From Corynebacterium casei LMG S-19264 (GTDB lineage: Bacteria; Actinomycetota; Actinomycetes; Mycobacteriales; Mycobacteriaceae): a stretch of DNA of 64,000 nt. The notes under the pieces were generated by a model, which saw only the letters and a list, made by a program, of their open reading frames with translations, did no database searches and was not told where the DNA came from. Below are positions 1 through 7,592 of this stretch, one piece after another. Location: positions 2,832,009-2,896,008 of the forward strand of contig NZ_CP004350.1 of the NCBI RefSeq assembly GCF_000550785.1. The letters are read 5' to 3'. The stretch's first letter is position 1. Every line of letters starts with the position of its first letter. A program made the position numbers and the translations under genes.

Positions 1-1243
1 CCTTGAACGTTGCCACTGCCAAGACTGGGCCGAAAATCTCATCGCGGAAGATCTGCATGTCATTGCTGCCGCGGAAGACGGTTGGCTCAATGTAGTAACC
101 GTTTTCCAAGCCATCAATCTTGTTGATGCCACCACCGATAAGGGTCTCTGCCCCTTCTGCTGGGCCAATTTCCAGGTAGGACTTGATCTTGTCCATCTGC
201 TCCACGGATGCCTGCGCGCCCATCATGGTTTCAGTATCCAATGGGTTACCAATCTTGATAGCCTTCACGCGCTCAATGGCAAGCTTGAGGAAGTCCTCGG
301 CAATGTCTTCATGAATCAACGCACGTGATGGACAGGTACAGACCTCGCCCTGGTTCAGTGCGAACATCGTAAAGCCCTCAACACACTTCTCCAGGAAGTC
401 ATCGTCCTCATCCATGATGTCCTTGAAGAAGATGGACGGGGACTTACCGCCCAGCTCCAAGGTCACTGGAATGATGCGCTCGGCGGTGCTCTTGTTAATC
501 ATCTTGCCCACTGGGGTGGAACCGGTGAACGCAATCTTCTTGATGCGCTCATTCGCGGTCAGCGCCGCGCCGGCTTCCTCACCCAAGCCGTTGACGATGT
601 TGAGCACACCCGCTGGCACAACATCCTTAATCTTTTCCATCAAGTACAAGATTGACGCTGGGGTCTGCTCAGCTGGCTTCATGACGATGCAGTTACCCGT
701 TGCCAGTGCTGGCGCAATCTTCCAGGTTGCCATGAGGATTGGGAAGTTCCATGGAATGATCTGACCCACCACGCCGAGTGGCTCGTAAAAGTGGTACGCC
801 ACGGTGTCTTCATCAATCTGGGACAGGCGACCTTCCTGGGCACGCAGAACACCTGCGAAGTAGCGGAAGTGGTCTACCGCCAATGGGATATCGGCGGCGA
901 GACACTCACGCACGGCCTTGCCGTTTTCCCAGGTCTCAGCAACCGCGATTTCTTCCAGGTTCTCTTCGATGATGTCAGCGATGCGCAGCAGCACCAAAGA
1001 ACGCTCCGCTGCTGAGGTCTTGCCCCAGGTTTCAAAAGCCTTCTCAGCGGCATCAACTGCCTTGTCAATGTCCGACGCCTTACCGCGCGCGACCTGGCAG
1101 AATACTTCACCAGTGACCGGGCTGATGTTGTCCATGTATTCACCGTCAACTGGTGCGACCCACTCGCCCCCGATGAAGTTGTCGTAGCGTTCGCGATAGT
1201 TAACGATTGAGCCTTCAGTGCCAGGTTGTGCATAAACAGTCAT
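1..1243 (-). CDS. ald: Aldehyde dehydrogenase (NAD-dependent, Ald type), 3' end outside window
   Basis: Oxidises acetaldehyde or a similar aldehyde to the acid with NAD(P). About 414 residues are visible from the start; the C-terminus runs off the window. The translation shows the cofactor/active-site motif [20 protein letters not shown], the glutamate motif LELGGKSP, the catalytic cysteine in [12 protein letters not shown], and EIFGPVLAV near the edge, all typical of the ALDH superfamily. The start ATG at 1243 is preceded by a GAGAGG Shine-Dalgarno. Position next to hspR-dnaJ-grpE-dnaK matches the C. glutamicum ald neighbourhood (known synteny), which favours acetaldehyde dehydrogenase, although the substrate is inferred. 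It is divergent from nothing close: 175 bases separate it from the pspC stop. Confidence 0.9.
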   Translation of the reverse strand, partial: MTVYAQPGTEGSIVNYRERYDNFIGGEWVAPVDGEYMDNISPVTGEVFCQVARGKASDIDKAVDAAEKAFETWGKTSAAERSLVLLRIADIIEENLEEIAVAETWENGKAVRECLAADIPLAVDHFRYFAGVLRAQEGRLSQIDEDTVAYHFYEPLGVVGQIIPWNFPILMATWKIAPALATGNCIVMKPAEQTPASILYLMEKIKDVVPAGVLNIVNGLGEEAGAALTANERIKKIAFTGSTPVGKMINKSTAERIIPVTLELGGKSPSIFFKDIMDEDDDFLEKCVEGFTMFALNQGEVCTCPSRALIHEDIAEDFLKLAIERVKAIKIGNPLDTETMMGAQASVEQMDKIKSYLEIGPAEGAETLIGGGINKIDGLENGYYIEPTVFRGSNDMQIFRDEIFGPVLAVATFK

Positions 1244-1418
1244 GATTAGCCTCTCTTCGAATGCGCACACCCCAACAGCCTCAGTAATGCGCGCCCCATT
1301 ATGGAATCAACATGAACCAAGTCACGTTTGCCACCATGCTAATACATGCTCATTGTTTAAGCTACGAAATTAACAAGACACCCGTCATTGGGGTGAGCTT
1401 TTCCGAATGCGCCACTGA
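1244..1418. promoter_or_regulatory. ald upstream region
   Basis: This gap must hold the leftward ald promoter and the end of the pspC transcript. A weak hairpin (CACCC at 1379-1383 with GGGTG at 1391-1395, followed on the minus strand by a T-rich stretch) could end the pspC message. An ACCCCA motif at 1269-1274 resembles the short RamA-type motif known for acetate-metabolism genes of Corynebacterium, but such a short match is weak evidence. I see no gene here. Confidence 0.3.
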
Positions 1419-1628
1419 CTATGAGCGCTCGCCCTCAACCAACTCTGCTTTCTCTGGGTAAGTAAGCCAAACCCACAAGTAAGCCGCAATCATGGGGGCT
1501 CCAAACACGAGACCCAGAACAAACCAAAATCGAATCAAGTTCGGATCCGTATCCCGCCGATCTGCGATACCGGAACACACGCCGCCCAGCATCTTTCCCT
1601 CGGAAAGTAGGTAGTGCTTCTGTTGCAT
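1419..1628 (-). CDS. PspC-domain small membrane protein
   Basis: A 69-residue protein with the PspC signature: the N-terminal LLSEGKMLGGVCSGIADRR, then a DPNLIRFWFVL stretch and one hydrophobic segment (about residues 33-56). PspC proteins are inner-membrane proteins tied to envelope stress in other bacteria; what this single-domain version does is unknown. The ATG at 1628 has an AGGTGATG stretch upstream. It lies six bases from the stop of the secreted protein at 1635, so the two may be co-transcribed. Confidence 0.75.
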   Translation of the reverse strand: MQQKHYLLSEGKMLGGVCSGIADRRDTDPNLIRFWFVLGLVFGAPMIAAYLWVWLTYPEKAELVEGERS

Positions 1629-1634
1629 TAATCA

Positions 1635-2465
1635 TCACCTACAGCTGTATTCAAACGTGGAAATACCTACATTTGAAGAGAAAGGATTAGAATTTGCCAC
1701 GATTCCAAGGCATTTATTTCTATGAGTAGCACGCAATGCATCGTGTGCTAATCTCGCCCATGCCAGCGCCAATGCCACTCCGATCACCCCACCAGATACA
1801 CCGGCAACGGCCAACCAGGGCAACGCAGCCAATCCTCCTGCTCCAGTTACCGCTCCAGTAGAGCGGGTTTCATTCCATGAAAGACGAATTGTAGTCTGTT
1901 CCCACCCCCAGTCTACCTCGGGGTCTGCAGTAATAGGATATTCAAAGCTCGAATTATGATCGACTGTTTGCACTAACGAATTACCTTCAATCTTGAGATC
2001 CGTTCTGATATCTTCTCCCGAAGCATCTACGGCCCAAGGCTGTTCCACGGTTGCGAGCAGATCGCCGTTCTTAAAGATACCGTATATAGATGAACTTCCA
2101 TCGTTAAATGGAAGCACTTCAGCACCCTCTGGCAGATCAAGCGGGAATTCAAATCGCTTAGGTGCCTCCGGGGACTCGATATGGATGAGTGTTTGCATTC
2201 CGCTTGCAGTTACATTGCTCTCGTACGAGTGATTTGACGCAACTGAGGTTACGGAATGCGCAGAAATAGCCGAGGCCGCTCCGACAGACCAACCCAGGGT
2301 AAACTTTGCCCCCTGCTCGGACTTACCTGTCGCTGTAGCGGTACGAGCATTCGCGCTCGGAGCATGGACATGAAAGGATACTGCGAGTACAAAGATTGTG
2401 ATTAGAGCTATAGCGGCTCTGGTAAAAACAGACTCCGAAGTTTCAATGGTTCCCCCTAGAGACAA
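1635..2465 (-). CDS. Secreted protein of unknown function
   Basis: I do not recognise a characterised family. The N-terminus has a signal-like hydrophobic stretch (about residues 15-33) ending near a possible SANA cleavage site. The body contains the string FEYPITADPEVDWGW, a pattern I associate with uncharacterised actinobacterial secreted proteins, then a glycine/alanine-rich hydrophobic stretch (about 205-240) and a C-terminal pair of cysteines (KCLGI and YSCR) that could form a disulfide. The only upstream in-frame start is a TTG at 2465 without a clear Shine-Dalgarno, while an AGGGGG sequence sits four bases before an in-frame ATT at about 2450. The start is therefore uncertain. Confidence 0.6.
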   Translation of the reverse strand: MSLGGTIETSESVFTRAAIALITIFVLAVSFHVHAPSANARTATATGKSEQGAKFTLGWSVGAASAISAHSVTSVASNHSYESNVTASGMQTLIHIESPEAPKRFEFPLDLPEGAEVLPFNDGSSSIYGIFKNGDLLATVEQPWAVDASGEDIRTDLKIEGNSLVQTVDHNSSFEYPITADPEVDWGWEQTTIRLSWNETRSTGAVTGAGGLAALPWLAVAGVSGGVIGVALALAWARLAHDALRATHRNKCLGIVANSNPFSSNVGISTFEYSCR

Positions 2466-2605
2466 AGTGCGAGTATTTTATGGGCCCTTAAACCCATTTC
2501 AACGCTAAACCGAATATCCATATTTTGCACTACAAAACCGGAAAGTAGCCCTCTATTGCTCACCGTAGTGGACTTTTCGAAGTAGTCACCTGGTTCGTAA
2601 TCAAG

Positions 2606-2624
2606 TTCTAAAAGGATTTTAGAA
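2606..2624 (-). terminator. AT-rich hairpin downstream of hspR
   Basis: A perfect 8-base inverted repeat (TTCTAAAA and TTTTAGAA, three-base loop) lies about 25-40 bases beyond the hspR stop. It could end or protect the 3' end of the dnaK-operon transcript. Its low GC content makes it an atypical intrinsic terminator. The rest of 2466-2647 shows no gene. Confidence 0.35.
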
Positions 2625-2647
2625 AATTCATCTCTAATATTGAACCA

Positions 2648-3049
2648 TCAATTATCGCTGTAGCGTCGGCGGCGCGGCTTCCACATCACCACGGATGTTG
2701 ACCGCGGTACGTGGACTAGCTCGCCGCCACGCTGGCCGCGGGATTGCGCCTGCGAACTACGCACGGCGTGCAGCTCCTGTGCCAGCGCGTCGCGCTCTTC
2801 GCGCAGCCGATCGCGTTCTTCAGTCAACTCAATAATCGCTTTGATGCCGGCTAGGTTCACACCGTCTTCTTGAGACAGCTCTTGAATCTTGCGCAGTAGC
2901 TTAATATCGCGGTCTGAATAGCGGCGTCCGCCACCGGAGGTGCGCTCCGGGGTCACCAAACCAAGGCGGTCATAGGTGCGCAGTGTCTGCGCGTGCATGC
3001 CGGCGCGTTCGGCGGCGACGGAGATGACGTATAGGGTTTTCTCGCTCAT
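2648..3049 (-). CDS. hspR: HspR, MerR-family heat-shock repressor
   Basis: Represses the dnaK operon by binding HAIR inverted repeats, with DnaK as co-repressor in studied actinobacteria. The 133-residue protein opens with MSEKTLYVISVAAERAGMHA followed by TLRTYDRLGLVTPERTSGGG, the MerR-type winged helix, then a coiled-coil stretch (EERDRLREERDALAQELHAV) and a basic tail. I chose ATG 3049 because GGAGGTGTGAGC lies directly upstream; a start at 3079 would overlap the dnaJ end. It is the last gene of dnaK-grpE-dnaJ-hspR, so it controls its own operon. HAIR-like sites upstream of dnaK support this. Confidence 0.93.
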   Translation of the reverse strand: MSEKTLYVISVAAERAGMHAQTLRTYDRLGLVTPERTSGGGRRYSDRDIKLLRKIQELSQEDGVNLAGIKAIIELTEERDRLREERDALAQELHAVRSSQAQSRGQRGGELVHVPRSTSVVMWKPRRRRYSDN

Positions 3050-3060
3050 GCTCACACCTC

Positions 3061-4239
3061 CTACGCATTCCCAGCCCAACCAGCACGGGGATTGAAACCG
3101 GATTCCTTTTCAGCTTGCGCATAGGTGCGCAAGGCTGACGATGCCGCCGCGTCCAAGTTCGTTGGAACCTTCACCTGGACTGTGACCATGAGGTCACCGG
3201 CGGTGCCGCCGCGCTTTGGAACGCCACGACCACGCACACGCAGGGTGCGGCCATCGGGAGTGCCCGCTGGCACCTTGACGCGCACTGGCGCATCCAGGGT
3301 TGGCACGTTGATGGTGTCACCCAAGGTCAACTCCGCGAAGCTTACCGGCACGGTCACGTGCAGGTCATCGCCCTCACGGGTAAAGACCTTGTCTTCTTTG
3401 ACCTTGACTTTGACGAACAAGTCACCCGATGGCGTGCCATTCGGCCCGGCCTCACCTTGACCCGCAAGACGAACCTTTTGGCCATCGATAACACCAGCCG
3501 GGATACGCACCGTGATGGAGCGGGTGCGGTGGACAGTGCCCTGGCCCTTGCAATCATCACAAGGATCAGACACCGCACGGCCGGAACCGCCACAGTTGGT
3601 ACATGGGCTGGAGAAAGCAAACGCACCGCGGTTTTCGCTGGCAAAGCCAGTACCGCCACAGTTAGAACAGGTGGTGGTCTTGCCCGACTTTGAACCGGAG
3701 CCATGACAGGTAGTACATGGCGCCTCACCGGAGAGCTGCAGCGGGATGGTGGTCCCCTTGGCAGCTTCGCGGAATTCGAGGGTTACTTCGGTTTCGACGT
3801 CCGCCCCGCGCGACGGCCGAGCTGAGCGGCCGCTACCGCCACTGCGGTTGAAAACGCTACCGAAGATATCCCCAAAGCCACCGCTATCGCTTTGTCCAGT
3901 CGTCCTGTTTCCGAAGATGTCGGAGAGGTCGAAGTCTTCTTGCGTCGACCGAAACCCGCCGGGAAAGCCGGCGGCTCCTGACCTTCCGAAACCGCCAGAG
4001 CGAACCATCTTGCGGAAGTTGTCATACTCCTTGCGCTCATCAGGATCAGACAAGGTGTCATACGCTTCGGCCGCTCGCTTGAAGCGGTCTAGTGCCTCAG
4101 GATTATCCGGATTGGTATCCGGGTGGTTCTCACGAGCTAGCTTGCGGTAGCTGCGCTTGATTTCATCTGCAGATGCGGATGAGGAGACCCCCAGATCCGC
4201 ATAGTAATCCTTGTCTGCCCATTCAGGTTTTGCGCTCAC
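3061..4239 (-). CDS. dnaJ: DnaJ co-chaperone (DnaJ1 type)
   Basis: Stimulates DnaK ATPase and delivers unfolded clients. The 392-residue protein has a J domain at about 8-75 with the essential HPD (residues 39-41), a Gly/Phe-rich linker, and a zinc-binding region with four repeats ([32 protein letters not shown]) at about 165-235, then the client-binding C-terminal domain. The gene is in the HspR-controlled operon, which marks it as the dnaJ1 paralogue. Its start is preceded by GGAGGAGATGCCC. A 121-base gap with a strong hairpin separates it from grpE, unlike the overlapping grpE/dnaK junction. Confidence 0.96.
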   Translation of the reverse strand: MSAKPEWADKDYYADLGVSSSASADEIKRSYRKLARENHPDTNPDNPEALDRFKRAAEAYDTLSDPDERKEYDNFRKMVRSGGFGRSGAAGFPGGFRSTQEDFDLSDIFGNRTTGQSDSGGFGDIFGSVFNRSGGSGRSARPSRGADVETEVTLEFREAAKGTTIPLQLSGEAPCTTCHGSGSKSGKTTTCSNCGGTGFASENRGAFAFSSPCTNCGGSGRAVSDPCDDCKGQGTVHRTRSITVRIPAGVIDGQKVRLAGQGEAGPNGTPSGDLFVKVKVKEDKVFTREGDDLHVTVPVSFAELTLGDTINVPTLDAPVRVKVPAGTPDGRTLRVRGRGVPKRGGTAGDLMVTVQVKVPTNLDAAASSALRTYAQAEKESGFNPRAGWAGNA

Positions 4240-4312
4240 TGGGCATCTCCTCCTTTCATAGAAGTGGGAAAGTAATCATTGCTTAATTCTTAATACTGCC
4301 ATTAGCAACAGT

Positions 4313-4352
4313 AAGGGCGTCAGAGATTGTGTAACTACTCCCTGACGCCCTT
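4313..4352 (-). other. Intercistronic hairpin between grpE and dnaJ
   Basis: An 11-base perfect inverted repeat (AAGGGCGTCAG at 4313-4323 and CTGACGCCCTT at 4342-4352) with an 18-base loop lies just after the grpE stop at 4361. No U-tract follows on the minus strand, so it looks more like an attenuator or an mRNA-processing/stabilising element than a full terminator. It could set dnaK-grpE above dnaJ-hspR expression. Confidence 0.6.
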
Positions 4353-4360
4353 CATGCCTG

Positions 4361-5056
4361 CTAGCTTTCTGACTCAGATGACTCCGGGTCAGCGATAATG
4401 ACCATGGCATTGCGCACAAGCTTGTCGCCCACGCGGTAGCCGCGGCGAAGAACGGTACCAACTACCTGCTCTCCACCGGAGGACAGATCCTGTACTGCTT
4501 CGTGGATCTCCGGGTCAAACGCGTCACCTTCAGCGCCGAAAGCCTCTAGCTTCTGGCCCTCCAAGGTAGAGGTGAGCTTGTCAGCAATCGCCTTGAGCGG
4601 GCTATCCTTGAGGTCTCCGTGCTGGCGAGCCAGCTCCAAGTCATCCAAGATTGGCAACAATGCTGCCAATACCTGGCTCTTGGCTGCTTCAATTACTGCC
4701 TGGCGGTCACGCTCGGTGCGGCGGCGGTAATTGGTGTACTCAGCGTTGAGGCGTTGCAGATCCTCGGTGCGCTCAGCGAGCTGCGCCTCGATATCCGAAA
4801 CCTCGCCATCACCGTCAGCGTCAGGGTCGACGTTGGACAGGGTTTCTTCGATCTCAACTTCTACCTCTGGATCCAGCTCCGGGCTAAACTGCGCTTCGCC
4901 GTCGGCAGCTGCTTCAAAGTTCTCATCCTTGACTGCATCTGCCTGGGCTTTCGAAGCCTCCTCTGCCGCTGCCTCAGCACGGTCTGCAGAGGTTGCCTCA
5001 GGGTCAGTCTGCTCTGGGTCGCCGGGGTTCTCTGGCATTCCGTTTGGCTGAGTCAT
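4361..5056 (-). CDS. grpE: GrpE nucleotide exchange factor
   Basis: Releases ADP from DnaK. The 231-residue protein has a long acidic, alanine-rich N-terminal region (about 1-75), a coiled-coil segment containing [19 protein letters not shown], and the conserved C-terminal beta domain ending in [20 protein letters not shown]. The start ATG overlaps the dnaK stop (TAATG), so translation is coupled. Its length is normal for actinobacterial GrpE. Confidence 0.96.
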   Translation of the reverse strand: MTQPNGMPENPGDPEQTDPEATSADRAEAAAEEASKAQADAVKDENFEAAADGEAQFSPELDPEVEVEIEETLSNVDPDADGDGEVSDIEAQLAERTEDLQRLNAEYTNYRRRTERDRQAVIEAAKSQVLAALLPILDDLELARQHGDLKDSPLKAIADKLTSTLEGQKLEAFGAEGDAFDPEIHEAVQDLSSGGEQVVGTVLRRGYRVGDKLVRNAMVIIADPESSESES

Positions 5057-6930
5057 TACTTATCGCCGTCCTTGTTCTCTGAAGCATCAGCCTCAGGGTT
5101 CTGTGCAGCGTCATCTTCGTCTACGACCTCAGCGTCAACAACGTTAGGGTCAGCGGACTCGGCGCCAGCGCCAGCCTCTGCACCTTCAGCAGCCTGTGCT
5201 TCGTAGATCTGCTTGCCCATTTCCTGAGATTCGGTGGACAGCTTCTCAACAGCGGACTTGATTGCTTCGATGTCGTCGCCCTTGAGAGCTTCATCGACAG
5301 CATCTGCTGCTTCGGTGACCTTGGTCTTGGTTGCTTCGTCGACCTTGTCGGAGTTCTCTTCCAAGAACTTGCGGGTCTGGTAAGCGGTGTTCTCCGCGTT
5401 GTTGCGGGTCTCCTGCTCTTCACGACGCTTCTTGTCTTCTTCAGCGTGTGCTTCCGCATCCTTAACCATACGGTCGATCTCTTCCTGGGAAAGACCGGAA
5501 CCGTCCTGGATCTTGATGGTGTTTTCCTTGCCGGTGCCCTTGTCCTTTGCGGAAACGGAAACAATGCCGTTTGCGTCAATGTCGAAGGTGACCTCAATCT
5601 GAGGCATACCGCGAGGAGCTGGCGCGATGCCGCCGAGCTCGAAGGAACCGAGCAGCTTGTTTGCGGAAGCCATCTCGCGCTCACCCTGGAAGACCTGAAT
5701 CTGTACGGAAGGCTGGTTGTCTTCCGCGGTGGTGAAGGTTTCAGACTTCTTGGTTGGGATGGTGGTGTTGCGCTCAATCAGCTTGGTCATCACGCCACCC
5801 TTGGTTTCAATACCAAGAGACAGTGGGGTGACATCCAGCAGCAGAACGTCCTTAACTTCACCGCGCAGGACACCAGCCTGAAGTGCTGCACCTACTGCAA
5901 CTACCTCGTCAGGGTTAACGCCCTTGTTTGGCTCGCGGCCGGTCAATTCCTTAACCAGGTCGGAGACAGCTGGCATACGGGTGGAGCCACCGACCAGAAC
6001 AACGTGGTCAACATCGCCGACGGACATTTCTGCGTCCTTGATGACCTGGTTGAATGGGCTCTTGGTGCGGTCCAGCAGGTCCTGGGTGATGCGCTGGAAC
6101 TCGGTGCGGGACAGGGTCTCATCCAAGAACAGCGGGTTCTTGTCTGCGTCAACGGTGATGTAAGGCAGGTTGATGTTTGCCTGCTGGGAGGAAGACAGTT
6201 CGATCTTTGCCTTCTCTGCTGCCTCGCGCAGACGCTGCAGGGCCATCTTGTCCTTGGTCAGGTCGATGCTGTTGGAGGACTTGAACTTCTCTACCAACCA
6301 GTCAACAACGCGCTGGTCCCAGTCATCGCCACCGAGGGCGTTGTCACCAGCGGTTGCCATGACTTCCACGACGCCGTCGCCGATTTCCAGCAAGGATACG
6401 TCGAAGGTACCGCCACCAAGGTCGAAGACCAGAATGGTCTGTTCCTTGTCGCCCTTTTCTAGGCCGTAAGCAAGTGCTGCCGCGGTTGGCTCGTTAACAA
6501 TACGCAGAACGTTAAGGCCTGCAATCTGGCCGGCTTCCTTGGTTGCCTGACGCTGTGCGTCCTCAAAATATGCAGGAACGGTAATAACTGCATCGGTAAC
6601 GTCTTCGCCCAAGTAGGACTCTGCGTCGCGCTTGAGCTTCATCAAGGTGCGTGCGGAGATTTCCTGGGAGGTGTACTTCTTATCATCAATATCTACGGTC
6701 CAGTCAGTACCAATGTGGCGCTTGACGGAGCGGATGGTGCGGTCAACGTTGGTGACCGCCTGGTTCTTAGCAGACTGGCCTACGAGGATTTCGCCGTTCT
6801 TTGCAAAAGCAACAACAGATGGGGTGGTACGTGCACCCTCTGAGTTGGCAATAACAGTTGCCTCGCCACCTTCCAGTACAGATACAACCGAGTTGGTGGT
6901 ACCGAGGTCAATACCTACTGCGCGTCCCAT
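5056..6930 (-). CDS. dnaK: DnaK (Hsp70) chaperone
   Basis: ATP-driven chaperone of 624 residues. The N-terminal [32 protein letters not shown] and [12 protein letters not shown] motifs mark the actin-like ATPase domain (about 1-360). The substrate-binding domain and helical lid follow, with an acidic alanine-rich tail ending ENKDGDK. It is the first gene of the dnaK-grpE-dnaJ-hspR operon. GAAGGAGAACAAAACT precedes the ATG. HAIR-like operators and a SigH-like promoter upstream suggest heat and oxidative induction. Confidence 0.98.
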   Translation of the reverse strand: MGRAVGIDLGTTNSVVSVLEGGEATVIANSEGARTTPSVVAFAKNGEILVGQSAKNQAVTNVDRTIRSVKRHIGTDWTVDIDDKKYTSQEISARTLMKLKRDAESYLGEDVTDAVITVPAYFEDAQRQATKEAGQIAGLNVLRIVNEPTAAALAYGLEKGDKEQTILVFDLGGGTFDVSLLEIGDGVVEVMATAGDNALGGDDWDQRVVDWLVEKFKSSNSIDLTKDKMALQRLREAAEKAKIELSSSQQANINLPYITVDADKNPLFLDETLSRTEFQRITQDLLDRTKSPFNQVIKDAEMSVGDVDHVVLVGGSTRMPAVSDLVKELTGREPNKGVNPDEVVAVGAALQAGVLRGEVKDVLLLDVTPLSLGIETKGGVMTKLIERNTTIPTKKSETFTTAEDNQPSVQIQVFQGEREMASANKLLGSFELGGIAPAPRGMPQIEVTFDIDANGIVSVSAKDKGTGKENTIKIQDGSGLSQEEIDRMVKDAEAHAEEDKKRREEQETRNNAENTAYQTRKFLEENSDKVDEATKTKVTEAADAVDEALKGDDIEAIKSAVEKLSTESQEMGKQIYEAQAAEGAEAGAGAESADPNVVDAEVVDEDDAAQNPEADASENKDGDK

Positions 6931-6966
6931 AGTTTTGTTCTCCTTCTAGCTTCGGGTTTCATTTAA

Positions 6967-6987
6967 GTTGATTGCCTGTGACTCAAT
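6967..6987 (-). promoter_or_regulatory. HAIR-like HspR operator, proximal
   Basis: On the minus strand this reads ATTGAGT, seven bases, AATCAAC. The HAIR consensus known from Streptomyces and mycobacteria is CTTGAGT-N7-ACTCAAG, so the half-sites match at 6/7 and 5/7 with the correct spacing. It lies 37 bases upstream of the dnaK start. Its co-occurrence with hspR in the operon makes the assignment plausible. Confidence 0.6.
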
Positions 6988-7041
6988 CCTTAATGAGCTA
7001 CTCGCCCACAATAACAGATGATTGCAATTCCTCGCATCATT

Positions 7042-7062
7042 CCTGAGCGTTGGTCACTCAAC
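7042..7062 (-). promoter_or_regulatory. HAIR-like HspR operator, distal
   Basis: On the plus strand this reads CCTGAGC, seven bases, ACTCAAC, matching the HAIR half-sites at 5/7 and 6/7 with exact N7 spacing. It is 75 bases from the proximal site and immediately follows the predicted -10 of the SigH-like promoter, a position suited to blocking transcription initiation. Confidence 0.6.
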
Positions 7063-7068
7063 TACTAC

Positions 7069-7094
7069 AACGGCACATCTTCCAAAGTTGTTCC
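7069..7094 (-). promoter_or_regulatory. SigH-like promoter of dnaK
   Basis: On the minus strand GGAA (7094-7091) and GTT (7071-7069) are separated by 19 bases, which fits the GGAA-N16-20-GTT pattern known for corynebacterial SigH promoters. The predicted start point would fall at the edge of the distal HAIR-like site. The leader to dnaK would be about 130 bases. Confidence 0.45.
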
Positions 7095-7592
7095 CGCCAA
7101 ACTCAACTTTTTTCAATTTTCTTTAAACTGCCAGGTAGCAGCGTTAAAAATTTCGTAGAGCTGTAACCATTACAAGTACATAGCAGCTTGTCGACACTCC
7201 CCTCCACCACCCTCGAAACACACAAACGCATAAAGTGACCCCAAAACTTCACCGAAGTGAAGCGGGGGCCGCTCGAGTTTAGCTAGACGCTTGTTGCATC
7301 CTGCGGCGAAGCATGAAAGCTCCGAAGCCCAAGTCCGAACTTTTCTATACACTGGGCATAAAGATGGAGCACTAATTACATGCGCCGATTTTATTGATAT
7401 ACCTCACAGATGTATTATTGCCGCAAATATACAGTTTCCTTGTGTTAGGGGTGAGAGTTGAACGCAGAGCTCGTGCGTAAGCGCCGTTCCAGTGACCGTC
7501 CGCCGGTCAGCTGTTGAGATAGTCCTCGATGCTTTGTTTTCATCCATCTCCAGGTCTGATGTTGGCCTGCCCTTTTGTAGAGGAATTTATCA
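7095..7592. other. Divergent dnaK/putA control region, no recognised gene
   Basis: About 500 bases without a convincing gene. A hairpin with a CGAA tetraloop (CTTCAC at 7247-7252 with GTGAAG at 7257-7262), flanked by CCCC at 7239-7242 and a G-run at 7264-7268, sits in the middle. A second hairpin (TGACCG at 7493-7498, CGGTCA at 7504-7509) lies in the likely putA leader. Short arginine-rich reading frames start near 7451 and 7458 after an AGGGGTGAGAG stretch and might be leader peptides, but nothing proves it. The 7380-7440 part is AT-rich and probably holds the putA promoter. Confidence 0.4.

Noticed and set aside
1269..1274. RamA-type motif upstream of ald
   Set aside because: ACCCCA is too short to be called a site without binding data; mentioned only as a possibility.
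5446..6462. Long plus-strand reading frame (338 codons) opposite dnaK
   Set aside because: Antisense shadow of a highly conserved gene with strong third-position bias; no domain, no ribosome binding site.
7170..7352. 60-codon minus-strand frame in the dnaK/putA gap
   Set aside because: No ribosome binding site or protein-like composition; it lies over a hairpin in a control region.
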